A stretch of 64,000 nucleotides of DNA, taken from assembly GCA_001769655.1 (NCBI GenBank), contig MEPC01000033.1, positions 1 to 64,000 of the forward strand, in the 5' to 3' direction. This DNA comes from Bacteroidetes bacterium RIFCSPLOWO2_12_FULL_37_12. GTDB lineage: Bacteria; Bacteroidota; Bacteroidia; 2-12-FULL-37-12. Made by a program: the position numbers and the translations under genes. This document shows, piece by piece, positions 25,244 through 32,888 of the stretch (positions within the stretch are counted from its first letter, which is position 1; each line of letters begins with the position of its first letter). The notes below the pieces were generated by a model. It did no database searches, was not told where the DNA came from, and saw only the letters and a program-made list of their open reading frames with translations.

Positions 25244-26937
25244 TCCACGTTCAGTGGTTTTAACTGACTTTCCTGAAATCCATAAATAATAACCCGCATA
25301 TTATCGTTATTCATGTGATAGTCAAATTGTAATTGCAACCCTTTGGATAAGGGAAGGGTGTGGATTTTTTCGTGAAAATTTGTGCCAAAATTTTTTAAAA
25401 CAATTCCAAAAAACAGGAGGACATCATACCCCTGAAATGCATATAAGGAAGGAACGGTATTGTAACGGTTAATAAAATTTTTTCTGAAATTGATACATTC
25501 CGGGTTGTTGTAATCAATAATATCGGCGTTTACAAAATGTATGAGATTTTTTTCCATTTGTTCAAATGAAATTGTCTCAAAATTTAACCAGTCAGAAATA
25601 CCCACGATTGGAATTTTTATTCTTAATACATCAAGAATACTAAGTAAATTGGCGATAATTCTTTCTTCGGAACTTGGTACATAGATATGACCGACACCGG
25701 AAAGCGGGAAGCTATTGATAATAGTGGCAACATTGTCCATGTCGGTTTTGGTAATTTCCTTAAAAACGGATACCTCACCGGCTAACCGTTCATATTCTTC
25801 TTTGTAAGCCGTAGCAAAACTTTTATCAATATCGGAACTGCTGAAAAGAATAACCGCTTTTCGTGGGACAAAATGTTCGTAAGCATATTCCGCCATTTTT
25901 TTCGCCTGCATGGAAATGGATGGTTTTACCAGAAAAGCATAATCATTATCTTTTAACAATTCATCGTTAGGCGATAAGGGATTTATCATGGTCACTTCAT
26001 TCTGCTTTGAAAAACGAGCGACTATCCTGCTCGATGCATTGAATACGGGTCCAATCAAAAGATCCATTTTTTTAAATTCCGGTTTGGCAAGCAATTCCTT
26101 TAACCTGAGAGTATCCAATGTCACATCATACGCAAAAATATTTATTTTCAATCCGAGTTTATTCAGCGTGTCCACACCCGCTTTGATGCCCCGTATCATA
26201 TCAAAAGCCATTTGTGCCCTTCGTGATTCCACTTCGGAAGGATTTTTTGTGTCGAGATAGAAAGGAAGTAATATACCGATATTATATGACTCCTTCAGCA
26301 TAAACCGGCTGTTCGACAGAAGGCGGTGACACTCTTTTATTTTCTCTGAATCAAACCTTTTCATAAGTTGTTCGATTAGGTTAAGATTTGCTTCAGAAAA
26401 TTCACTTTCAGCAAGTGTCTGAGCTAACACTTCAGCAATAACAGCATCATACTGAAATGCTTTAGTGAGTTCTACAAGGATTTCTTTTTTTGCATAAGAG
26501 CGCAGATAATGCAATTTCATGTTTTCCTTATCATTTTTTAATTTTTCATCATACACACCGTCGAGATATGAAATTGCCTGCGATAGATTTCCTTTTATAA
26601 ATGAAATATTAGCAAGAAGATAATATACATCTGAAATTTTATTCCAACCCGGAAAATTTTTTCGTAGATTAATCAGCATAAGTAAAGCCGGGTCGTATTT
26701 CTCTAACCGGAATGCTGATAAAGCATAGTAATAGCTGGAGTATGGTGCAAAAGGATTTCCTTCCGTTGTAAGAGCGGCCGGCTTCAACTGTTCCATGGCT
26801 CCTTTGAAATCGTTTTTTTCAAACAATGTTTTCCCTTTCATATACTCCTCTTCCCAATATTTCTTGTCTTTTTTCTGCGAGAAGACAGGGATAGAAATGA
26901 AAATGAGAAGGATTATATAGACGATTGATTGCTTCAT
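25240..26937 (-). CDS. Periplasmic-binding-protein-fold protein with N-terminal TPR region
   Basis: A 565-residue secreted protein: signal peptide (about 1-20), TPR-like helices (about 25-205), then a type I periplasmic binding fold of the Leu/Ile/Val-receptor kind (about 215-560; NIGILLPFYLD, DLLIGPVFNASSRIVARFS, MINPLSPN, FQGYDVLLFFG). No ABC permease or ATPase genes are near. In Bacteroidota similar proteins stand between guaA and hemL, and the fold is also used by LpoA-like cell-wall activators, so a transport role should not be assumed. It overlaps hemL by 4 bp and follows guaA by 36 bp. Confidence 0.8.
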   Translation of the reverse strand: MKQSIVYIILLIFISIPVFSQKKDKKYWEEEYMKGKTLFEKNDFKGAMEQLKPAALTTEGNPFAPYSSYYYALSAFRLEKYDPALLMLINLRKNFPGWNKISDVYYLLANISFIKGNLSQAISYLDGVYDEKLKNDKENMKLHYLRSYAKKEILVELTKAFQYDAVIAEVLAQTLAESEFSEANLNLIEQLMKRFDSEKIKECHRLLSNSRFMLKESYNIGILLPFYLDTKNPSEVESRRAQMAFDMIRGIKAGVDTLNKLGLKINIFAYDVTLDTLRLKELLAKPEFKKMDLLIGPVFNASSRIVARFSKQNEVTMINPLSPNDELLKDNDYAFLVKPSISMQAKKMAEYAYEHFVPRKAVILFSSSDIDKSFATAYKEEYERLAGEVSVFKEITKTDMDNVATIINSFPLSGVGHIYVPSSEERIIANLLSILDVLRIKIPIVGISDWLNFETISFEQMEKNLIHFVNADIIDYNNPECINFRKNFINRYNTVPSLYAFQGYDVLLFFGIVLKNFGTNFHEKIHTLPLSKGLQLQFDYHMNNDNMRVIIYGFQESQLKPLNVE

Positions 26938-26973
26938 TGATTCATGGTTGCGTTGTTGGTTTGTAAATTTTTT

Positions 26974-28500
26974 TTATTCCCACTCAATCGTAGCGGGCGG
27001 TTTTGAACTTATATCGTAAACCACTCTATTTATCCCTTTCACCTGATTAATAATTTTATTTGAAATTTCTCCCAGAAAATCGTAGGGCAATTTACACCAG
27101 TCAGCGGTCATTCCATCTTCGCTGTTTACTGCTCTCAGACAAATTACATTTTCGTAAGTTCGCTCGTCTCCCATAACTCCTACTGAACGGACAGGCAAAA
27201 AAACAGCACCCGCTTGCCATACTTCATTATACAAGTTTCGTTCATTAAGACCTGAAATAAAAATATCATCTGACTCCTGAAGTATTCTGATTCGTTCATT
27301 CGTAACTTCACCTAAGATTCGTACTGCCAGCCCAGGACCTGGAAAAGGATGACGTTGTAAGATTTTATCTTTAATATTCAATGCCACACCCACTCTTCTT
27401 ACTTCATCTTTAAAAAGACGGTTTAAAGGTTCTAATAGTTGAAGATTCATACGTTCGGGAAGTCCACCAACATTATGATGCGACTTTATGGTAGCGGAGG
27501 GTCCGTAAACAGAAACGGACTCAATGACATCGGGATAGATAGTTCCCTGCGCCAACCACTTTACATTTTTAATTTTTTTTGCATTTTTCTCAAAAACTTC
27601 TATAAAGGTTTTTCCAATTATTTTTCTCTTCTGTTCCGGTTCGGAAATTCCCTTTAGTGCAGATAGAAATCTCTTTTCCGCTTTAATTCCAAGCACATTC
27701 AAATTCATTTCTCTATAGGTATTGCAAACCGATTCAAATTCATTTTTTCTCAACAAACCGTTGTCAACAAAAATACATTGAAGATTTTTTCCAATGGCTT
27801 TATCTAACAAAACTGCCGCTACGGTTGAATCAACTCCTCCCGATAATCCCAACACTACTTTTTCATTAGTTACAGTTTGCTTTATACTTTCAATAGTAGA
27901 AGTAATAAATTGTTTGGGAGTCCAATCCTGACTGCATTTACATATATCAAGAACAAAATTTTTCAACAGCGTTTTCCCTTCAATAGTATGGGTTACTTCC
28001 GGATGAAATTGAATGCCAAAAGTTAATTCATTATTATATTGAAATGCGGCATTCTTTACGGAAGGTGTCTCAGCAATACATTTTGAATTCTCAGGTAACT
28101 TTAGTATGCTATCCCCATGAGACATCCAAACCTGTGTGTCTTCGTGTATATCCTTAAAAAGGGGACAAATTTTTTCTTTTATTTTTAACTCAGCTCTACC
28201 GTATTCACGTTTAGCGGATGTTGCCACATTCCCTCCATTCTGTTTTGCTAGAAGCTGGGCGCCGTAACAAACTCCCAGTAAGGGTATTTTTTTCCTTAGT
28301 TTATTTGTGTTACAAACAGGCGCTCTACGAGCATTTACCGAAAAAGGGCTTCCTGACAGAATTATTCCTTTTGTAAAAATATCGGGTTTAGGATTTTTAT
28401 GAAAAGGGTGAATCTCACAATACACATTTAATTCTCTGATACGTCTGGCTATCAGTTGGGTATATTGGGAACCAAAGTCAATGATCAGTATTTTTTCCAT
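26974..28500 (-). CDS. guaA: GMP synthase (glutamine-hydrolysing)
   Basis: Makes GMP from XMP. The glutamine amidotransferase domain (about 1-190) has the nucleophile in [11 protein letters not shown] and the [12 protein letters not shown] His/Glu. The ATP pyrophosphatase domain carries the P-loop [16 protein letters not shown], and the C-terminal dimerisation domain ends with the expected KPPATIEWE. The length is 508, normal. It heads a probable three-gene operon with the binding-protein-like gene and hemL, and diverges from the PHA operon. A TAnnTTTG box (TACTTTTG, 28511-28518 complement) lies 10 bp before the ATG. Confidence 0.97.
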   Translation of the reverse strand: MEKILIIDFGSQYTQLIARRIRELNVYCEIHPFHKNPKPDIFTKGIILSGSPFSVNARRAPVCNTNKLRKKIPLLGVCYGAQLLAKQNGGNVATSAKREYGRAELKIKEKICPLFKDIHEDTQVWMSHGDSILKLPENSKCIAETPSVKNAAFQYNNELTFGIQFHPEVTHTIEGKTLLKNFVLDICKCSQDWTPKQFITSTIESIKQTVTNEKVVLGLSGGVDSTVAAVLLDKAIGKNLQCIFVDNGLLRKNEFESVCNTYREMNLNVLGIKAEKRFLSALKGISEPEQKRKIIGKTFIEVFEKNAKKIKNVKWLAQGTIYPDVIESVSVYGPSATIKSHHNVGGLPERMNLQLLEPLNRLFKDEVRRVGVALNIKDKILQRHPFPGPGLAVRILGEVTNERIRILQESDDIFISGLNERNLYNEVWQAGAVFLPVRSVGVMGDERTYENVICLRAVNSEDGMTADWCKLPYDFLGEISNKIINQVKGINRVVYDISSKPPATIEWE

Positions 28501-28510
28501 TGAAAAAACG

Positions 28511-28518
28511 CAAAAGTA
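28511..28518 (-). promoter_or_regulatory. -7 box TACTTTTG of guaA
   Basis: Exact TAnnTTTG match on the minus strand, 10 bp before the guaA ATG, so the transcript would be nearly leaderless. The -33 region (TTTTTATAG) lacks a TTG. Confidence 0.5.
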
Positions 28519-28556
28519 CTTTTTTTTAACTATAAAAACTTAATTTACCGGAAAAT

Positions 28557-28601
28557 CTGATTTTTATCATATTGCTTAATTACTAATTTTTACTACCTTT
28601 G
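28557..28601 (+). promoter_or_regulatory. Promoter of the PHA operon with a Crp/Fnr dyad
   Basis: TACCTTTG (28594-28601) matches the -7 box and TTG (28572-28574) stands exactly 19 bp upstream, a complete Bacteroidota promoter. Directly before it, CTGATTTTTATCAT (28557-28570) is a TGA-N6-TCA dyad; the gap to the -7 box is 23 bp, so its centre lies near -41. Read on the other strand the dyad is ATGATAAAAATCAG, two mismatches from the sites at 11323 and 13916. The transcript would have a leader of about 85 nt. Confidence 0.65.
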
Positions 28602-28692
28602 CGGCGCAGTTGAGCGAAGTTGCGTGTTTTGCCTTTCCCACCTGTTTTTTTATTCAATCAATTTAACAATTTAATCTATTATTCCTACTAAA

Positions 28693-29472
28693 ATGGAAAA
28701 CAAAACTATTTTTGAATCTGCTGAAACATTCAGGAAGAATGTGGAAAGCGCCAATCAATGGTATCAGAATTTGAATGCATCATTTTTAGATACCTATACC
28801 AAACAATTCGGTCTTACCATGGATATTTATAAAAAATATCTGGATACGATGCTCAATCTGAGTAAAGGCAATATGGAATCAGGTACTCCATTTGACTTAT
28901 TCAAAAGCAATCTCAACCTTTTCATGGAAAATCTGAGCAAGACCTTTACCATTTCAAAAGATATTTTAACACAATTATCGGATTATAGCCAATCCGGGAA
29001 AAATTTTGAAATCTGGTCGGCACAGGGAAAAGAGATTTTTGAGAACACAATGAAAACATTCCGGAATCAAACGGAGCTTATCTGGAAATTTAATACCGAA
29101 TATTTTGAAATTACCAGTAAACAACTGAAAGGGATACCTTTTGATATGAAGGAATTAACTGAAAAATTCAACACCGGTTTAAAGAATGCTTTTACTCAGG
29201 TGACTCAGCAATTAACAACCTTCAACGAAAAACTTATTTCCCAAAATAATTTCACGCAAGAAACCTGGACTAAACTCTACGCTGAAATTACTAAAAATTT
29301 TGATATTCTTTTAACAGAAGTTTTTGCCTTCTGGCAAAATTTTAGCACTGATTTTGAGAAAAATGCAACGGTCAATGCACCCTCAGCCATTTCAAGAGCG
29401 GTTGAGGATTCCATTACACAGCCAAAATACAATTCGCCTCTTAAAAAGAAGGCAACAGAATCAGTTAATTAA
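28693..29472 (+). CDS. Phasin-like PHA granule protein (first)
   Basis: A 259-residue, almost wholly helical protein with many Phe, Asn and Lys residues and amphipathic heptads (for example FKSNLNLFMENLSKTFTI). No signal peptide or membrane helix. The composition and the position at the head of an operon with phaC and phaB support a phasin, a surface protein of PHA granules. A PhaE-like synthase partner is the alternative, but the synthase here has the length of the class I type, which works without PhaE. The C-terminal 30 residues (SRAVEDSITQPKYNSPLKKKAT) are a polar tail. Confidence 0.65.
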   Translation: MENKTIFESAETFRKNVESANQWYQNLNASFLDTYTKQFGLTMDIYKKYLDTMLNLSKGNMESGTPFDLFKSNLNLFMENLSKTFTISKDILTQLSDYSQSGKNFEIWSAQGKEIFENTMKTFRNQTELIWKFNTEYFEITSKQLKGIPFDMKELTEKFNTGLKNAFTQVTQQLTTFNEKLISQNNFTQETWTKLYAEITKNFDILLTEVFAFWQNFSTDFEKNATVNAPSAISRAVEDSITQPKYNSPLKKKATESVN

Positions 29473-29487
29473 TTTAATAATACAACC

Positions 29488-29530
29488 AATCTCTCACTCC
29501 TCTCCATTTGGAGAGGGGCTGGGGTGAGGT
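29488..29530. repeat. CTCTCCATTTGGAGAGGGGCTGG-type repeat
   Basis: Short palindrome CTCTCCATTTGGAGAG followed by GGGCTGGGGTGAGG, between the two phasin-like genes. The core resembles CTCCCTTTGGAGGGAG inside the 89-bp MITE. Confidence 0.75.
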
Positions 29531-29547
29531 CTTAATATAAAATCAAA

Positions 29548-30141
29548 ATGAAAAAAGACATAAATGAACAAGTAGACGAGCTTAAAAAGAATCTTGAGAA
29601 AGGTTTTGAAAAGTCAAAAGAAGCCATCAAAGGGGTTATAGAAAATTATTCCAAACAGGTGGATACAGCACTTACTTCCAATAAAGAGCTGGTTGATATG
29701 ATGAAACATCAAATGAACACAGAGGAAATTGATTCTTCTGTATTGGATTCAATTAAAAAAACTTTCGGTGGCGCCATTGTGCTTTCCGAAGAGATTATTG
29801 ATTCCATCATTGATTCTCATTCAAAAAGAACCCAACTAAATATTGAGTTCACGAAAAAATATATTGAAACCATTCGTGAATTAGCTCTGAGCAAAGAACC
29901 TGATTATGAAAAATTAATCGCTTTGATTCAGGAAAATTTTGAAGCATCGGTTAAACTTTCTTCTGAAAACATGAAGAAAGTGATTGATTCGTACAACAAA
30001 CATTCAAATCTTGCCCTGAACTTCAATAAAAAATTTGTGGATGGCATTAACAATCAGGTAAAGGTAATGTCGAAAGTACAAAGCAAGAACATGGATATAT
30101 ACCGCAACTGGTTGAATGAATGGTGGAAGGAGGAGAAGTAG
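29548..30141 (+). CDS. Phasin-like PHA granule protein (second)
   Basis: A 197-residue helical protein rich in Lys, Glu and Ser, with a long amphipathic coiled coil (KKDINEQVDELKKNLEKGFE start) and two similar halves around DSIIDSHSKRTQLNIEFTKK and KVIDSYNKHSNLALNFNKKF, which look like an internal duplication. No signal peptide or membrane segment. Position between the first phasin-like gene and phaC supports a granule-associated role. It is unlike the first protein in sequence. Spacing is 75 bp upstream and 86 bp downstream, both filled by repeats. Confidence 0.65.
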   Translation: MKKDINEQVDELKKNLEKGFEKSKEAIKGVIENYSKQVDTALTSNKELVDMMKHQMNTEEIDSSVLDSIKKTFGGAIVLSEEIIDSIIDSHSKRTQLNIEFTKKYIETIRELALSKEPDYEKLIALIQENFEASVKLSSENMKKVIDSYNKHSNLALNFNKKFVDGINNQVKVMSKVQSKNMDIYRNWLNEWWKEEK

Positions 30142-30164
30142 GGATAACCCTCACGGTTACCTTT

Positions 30165-30196
30165 GTAATACGGTTGTAATACAGTTGTAATACGTA
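30165..30196. repeat. GTTGTAATAC tandem words
   Basis: Three near-copies of an 11-bp word (TAATACGGTTG, TAATACAGTTG, TAATACGTAAG) in the spacer before phaC. Confidence 0.7.
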
Positions 30197-30227
30197 AGCT
30201 ATTTTGTATTAATAAAATTCCTAATCA

Positions 30228-32054
30228 ATGCAAGACACACCCAAGTCAGATTTTGAAGGGGCTTGGAAAGACATAACCACAGCCGGACAAAAATTTGCAA
30301 AGATGTTCATGGAGAATCTTCCCGATATGATGGAATCGGGAAAATCCGTTGCCGAAGATTTTCAAAAATTTACAAATTCCGCTTTTGCACCTGAGAACGA
30401 GCGTCTGAAAATCTTTGAAATCTACCTTACTTTTCTCCAACAACAAATAGAATTATGGAAACAGTTAACCCTTCACCGGAAGGGGAATGATTATACACCT
30501 GTCATTACCCCTGTGAATGGTGATAAACGTTTTTCATCTCCTGACTGGGAAAAAGAACCCTACTTTTTTGATTATCTGAAGCAAAATTATCTTATGATTT
30601 CCCGTTTGTTTAACGAAATCATAACATCCGTTGAAATGGAGCCAAACACAAAAAAACGGCTCCTTTTTTATACACAACAATATTTAGATTTTTTTTCTCC
30701 CTCGAATTTTTTATTTACAAACCCTGAAGCATTAAACAAAGCAATTTCCAGCGGAGGAAAAAGTTTGATGGCAGGATTTGAAAATTATTTTAATGACTTA
30801 AAGCATGGAAGAATTAGTCAGACAGACAATTCTGCTTTTGAATTGGGTAAAAATATTGCAGGAACCCCAGGTAATGTTGTTTATGAAAATGATTTAATTC
30901 AATTGATTCATTATACATCACCGGTAGTCGTAGAGAAGGGTTTGAAACCCGTCTCTACAAGGACGGGTCAGAAATCCGCCTCTACAACATACGAAATTCC
31001 TCTTTTAATCATACCACCGTGGATAAATAAATATTACATTCTGGATTTACAGGAAGATAATTCATTGGTGAAGTATCTTACGGAACAAAATATCAGTGTC
31101 TTCTTAATTTCCTGGAAAAATCCGGGTTCCCATACAAAAAACTTTTCTTTCGACGATTATGTGGAATTAGGTATAGTTTCAGCCGTTGAACATATCTTGA
31201 AACTTACCATGGCTAAGAAAGTGAACACATTGGGATATTGCATTGGTGGCACTTTATTAGGTATCACGTTGGCTATTCTTGCAAAACGCAAAAGGTCTTT
31301 GATACACTCAGCCACTTTTATGGCATCTATGATTGATTTTTCAGACATCGGAGCTCTCGGAGCTGTCATTGATGAAAAGTTAGTAACAAAACTTGAAAAT
31401 GAATTAACCGGCAAAATGTTTATGGATGGAAGGAGAATGGCAGATGCTTTTAACATGGTGCGCTCTAATGATTTAATCTGGTCGTTTGTTGTAAACAATT
31501 ATTTGCTTGGAAAAAAACCAGCACCTTTTGCCATACTATACTGGACAAATGATAACACAAATCTTTCGTCAAAAATGTATTTGAGTTATTTAAGAAACAT
31601 GGTGTTGGAAAATAAGTTGGTAAAGAAAAATGCATTGAAACTTTGCAACACTGCTATTGATTTATCGCAGGTGAAAATATCCTGTTTTGTAATTGGCACA
31701 AAGGAAGACCATATTTCTCCATGGAAAACAACTTATAAAACCCTTGAACTTTTTTCAACCAGAGCATCTGAAAAGGAATTTATTTTAGGTGAATCGGGGC
31801 ATGTCATGGGGATAGTTAATCCTCCGGTCAAAAAGAAATATGGATTTTTCAGCGGAGGAAAATTGAATCCGGATTCGGAAATCTGGTTAAAAACAGCCAA
31901 AAGAGAAGAAGGTAGCTGGTGGTCCTATTGGGTAAAATGGCTGAAGAAAAAATCCGGGAAGAAAAATATTTCGGATGCATGGATTAAAAGAAAAGTTTAT
32001 AAAATTATTGAAAAAGCGCCGGGGAGGTATGTGCGGGAAGGGATAGAGCGATAG
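30228..32054 (+). CDS. phaC: Class I-type polyhydroxyalkanoate synthase carrying an in-frame repeat
   Basis: Polymerises (R)-3-hydroxyacyl-CoA into PHA. The lipase-like box is GYCIGG with nucleophile Cys338, and the triad is completed by Asp494 (GTKEDHISPW) and His525 (GESGHVMG). The N-terminal domain shows SPDWEKEPYFFDYLKQNY, and PPWINKYYILDL follows. The length (608) fits class I plus an insert: between HYTSP and EIPLLIIPPW there are about 20 residues (VVEKGLKPVSTRTGQKSAS) encoded by an intergenic-type palindromic repeat at 30930-30987. The insert falls in a loop before a core strand, and the reading frame and all catalytic residues remain. Third gene of the PHA operon. Confidence 0.93.
   Translation: MQDTPKSDFEGAWKDITTAGQKFAKMFMENLPDMMESGKSVAEDFQKFTNSAFAPENERLKIFEIYLTFLQQQIELWKQLTLHRKGNDYTPVITPVNGDKRFSSPDWEKEPYFFDYLKQNYLMISRLFNEIITSVEMEPNTKKRLLFYTQQYLDFFSPSNFLFTNPEALNKAISSGGKSLMAGFENYFNDLKHGRISQTDNSAFELGKNIAGTPGNVVYENDLIQLIHYTSPVVVEKGLKPVSTRTGQKSASTTYEIPLLIIPPWINKYYILDLQEDNSLVKYLTEQNISVFLISWKNPGSHTKNFSFDDYVELGIVSAVEHILKLTMAKKVNTLGYCIGGTLLGITLAILAKRKRSLIHSATFMASMIDFSDIGALGAVIDEKLVTKLENELTGKMFMDGRRMADAFNMVRSNDLIWSFVVNNYLLGKKPAPFAILYWTNDNTNLSSKMYLSYLRNMVLENKLVKKNALKLCNTAIDLSQVKISCFVIGTKEDHISPWKTTYKTLELFSTRASEKEFILGESGHVMGIVNPPVKKKYGFFSGGKLNPDSEIWLKTAKREEGSWWSYWVKWLKKKSGKKNISDAWIKRKVYKIIEKAPGRYVREGIER
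30930..30987. repeat. Palindromic repeat in frame inside phaC (family GACGGGTTT/AAACCCGTC)
   Basis: GTAGAGAAGGGTTTG / AAACCCGTCTCTAC (30930-30958) is a 29-bp palindrome with one mismatched pair, followed by ACGGGTCAGAAATCCGCC and a closing CTCTAC. The same family occurs outside genes at 52412-52440 (GTAGAGACGGGTTT / AAAACCCGTC). Here it is open in the phaC frame and is translated. Confidence 0.85.
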
Positions 32055-32085
32055 GAAATTTACAATTTTAGATTTACGATTGAAC

Positions 32086-32850
32086 ATGGAACCCATAAAA
32101 AAAATAGCGCTTATAACCGGAGGCATAGGTGGTATTGGTACTGCAATTTGTGAGCGGTTATATAAAGACGGATGCGTTGTCATTGCCAATTACCGTGACT
32201 TTACCCGTGCTATCAAATGGCGCGAACAAGCAAAAAACTGGAGACAAAATCATTTACGGCTTGGCATTGATGTAAAAATTGTTGAAGGGGATGTGAGTGA
32301 TTTCCGGTCAACATCTACTATGATTAAACAAATTCAGGACGAAATGGGTGTAGTAAATATTCTTGTTAATAATGCCGGAATAACCAGAGATGCTCCTTTA
32401 TACAAAATGAAGCCACAACAATGGTACGAAGTAATCAATACCAATCTTCACAGTGTTTATAATTGTACTCGCCTTGTTATTGAAGGAATGATTGCACAGG
32501 GCTGGGGAAGAATAATAAACATTTCATCTATAAATGGTCAGAAAGGTCAATTTGGTCAGACAAATTATTCTGCGGCTAAAGCAGGAATGCATGGATTTAC
32601 GATGGCACTTGCCGCGGAAGTAGCTAAAAAGGGAATAACTGTAAATACGATTTCACCTGGATATATTGGCACTTCTATGGTGATGGCTGTAAGAGAGGAA
32701 ATAAGAAATCAAATCATTTCGCAGATACCTATAGGAAGATTGGGAAATCCGGAAGAAATTGCACGAGTAGTTTCTTTTCTTGTTTCGGAAGAATCCTCAT
32801 TTATTACAGGTTCGAATATTTCGGCGAATGGCGGACAGTTTATGGGATAG
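32086..32850 (+). CDS. phaB: Acetoacetyl-CoA reductase (SDR family)
   Basis: NAD(P)H-dependent reductase that makes (R)-3-hydroxybutyryl-CoA for the synthase. The ATG at 32086 is preferred to a TTG two codons earlier. SDR motifs: cofactor loop TGGIGGIGTAI, NNAGITRDAPLYKM, the catalytic Ser in INISSINGQKGQFGQ, then YSAAK (Tyr, Lys). The GQFGQTNYSAAKAG stretch is characteristic of PhaB rather than FabG. A basic insertion after strand two (NYRDFTRAIKWREQAKNWRQ) is longer than usual. Length is 254. Last gene of the operon; a perfect 22-bp palindrome follows 2 bp after the stop. Confidence 0.92.
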   Translation: MEPIKKIALITGGIGGIGTAICERLYKDGCVVIANYRDFTRAIKWREQAKNWRQNHLRLGIDVKIVEGDVSDFRSTSTMIKQIQDEMGVVNILVNNAGITRDAPLYKMKPQQWYEVINTNLHSVYNCTRLVIEGMIAQGWGRIINISSINGQKGQFGQTNYSAAKAGMHGFTMALAAEVAKKGITVNTISPGYIGTSMVMAVREEIRNQIISQIPIGRLGNPEEIARVVSFLVSEESSFITGSNISANGGQFMG

Positions 32851-32852
32851 TG

Positions 32853-32874
32853 GAGACACGGTGCACCGTGTCTC
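32853..32874. terminator. Perfect 22-bp palindrome after phaB
   Basis: GAGACACGGTG / CACCGTGTCTC, a perfect inverted repeat placed 2 bp after the phaB stop, between convergent genes. It can form an 11-bp GC-rich stem but has no T tract, so termination or 3'-end protection is inferred. Related copies lie at 20609-20634 and 40490-40520. Confidence 0.6.
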
Positions 32875-32888
32875 TACATGCGATATAT

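Noticed and set aside
28693-29472. First phasin-like protein as PhaE of a class III synthase
   Set aside because: The synthase has class I length and N-terminal domain, and no PhaE box could be recognised.
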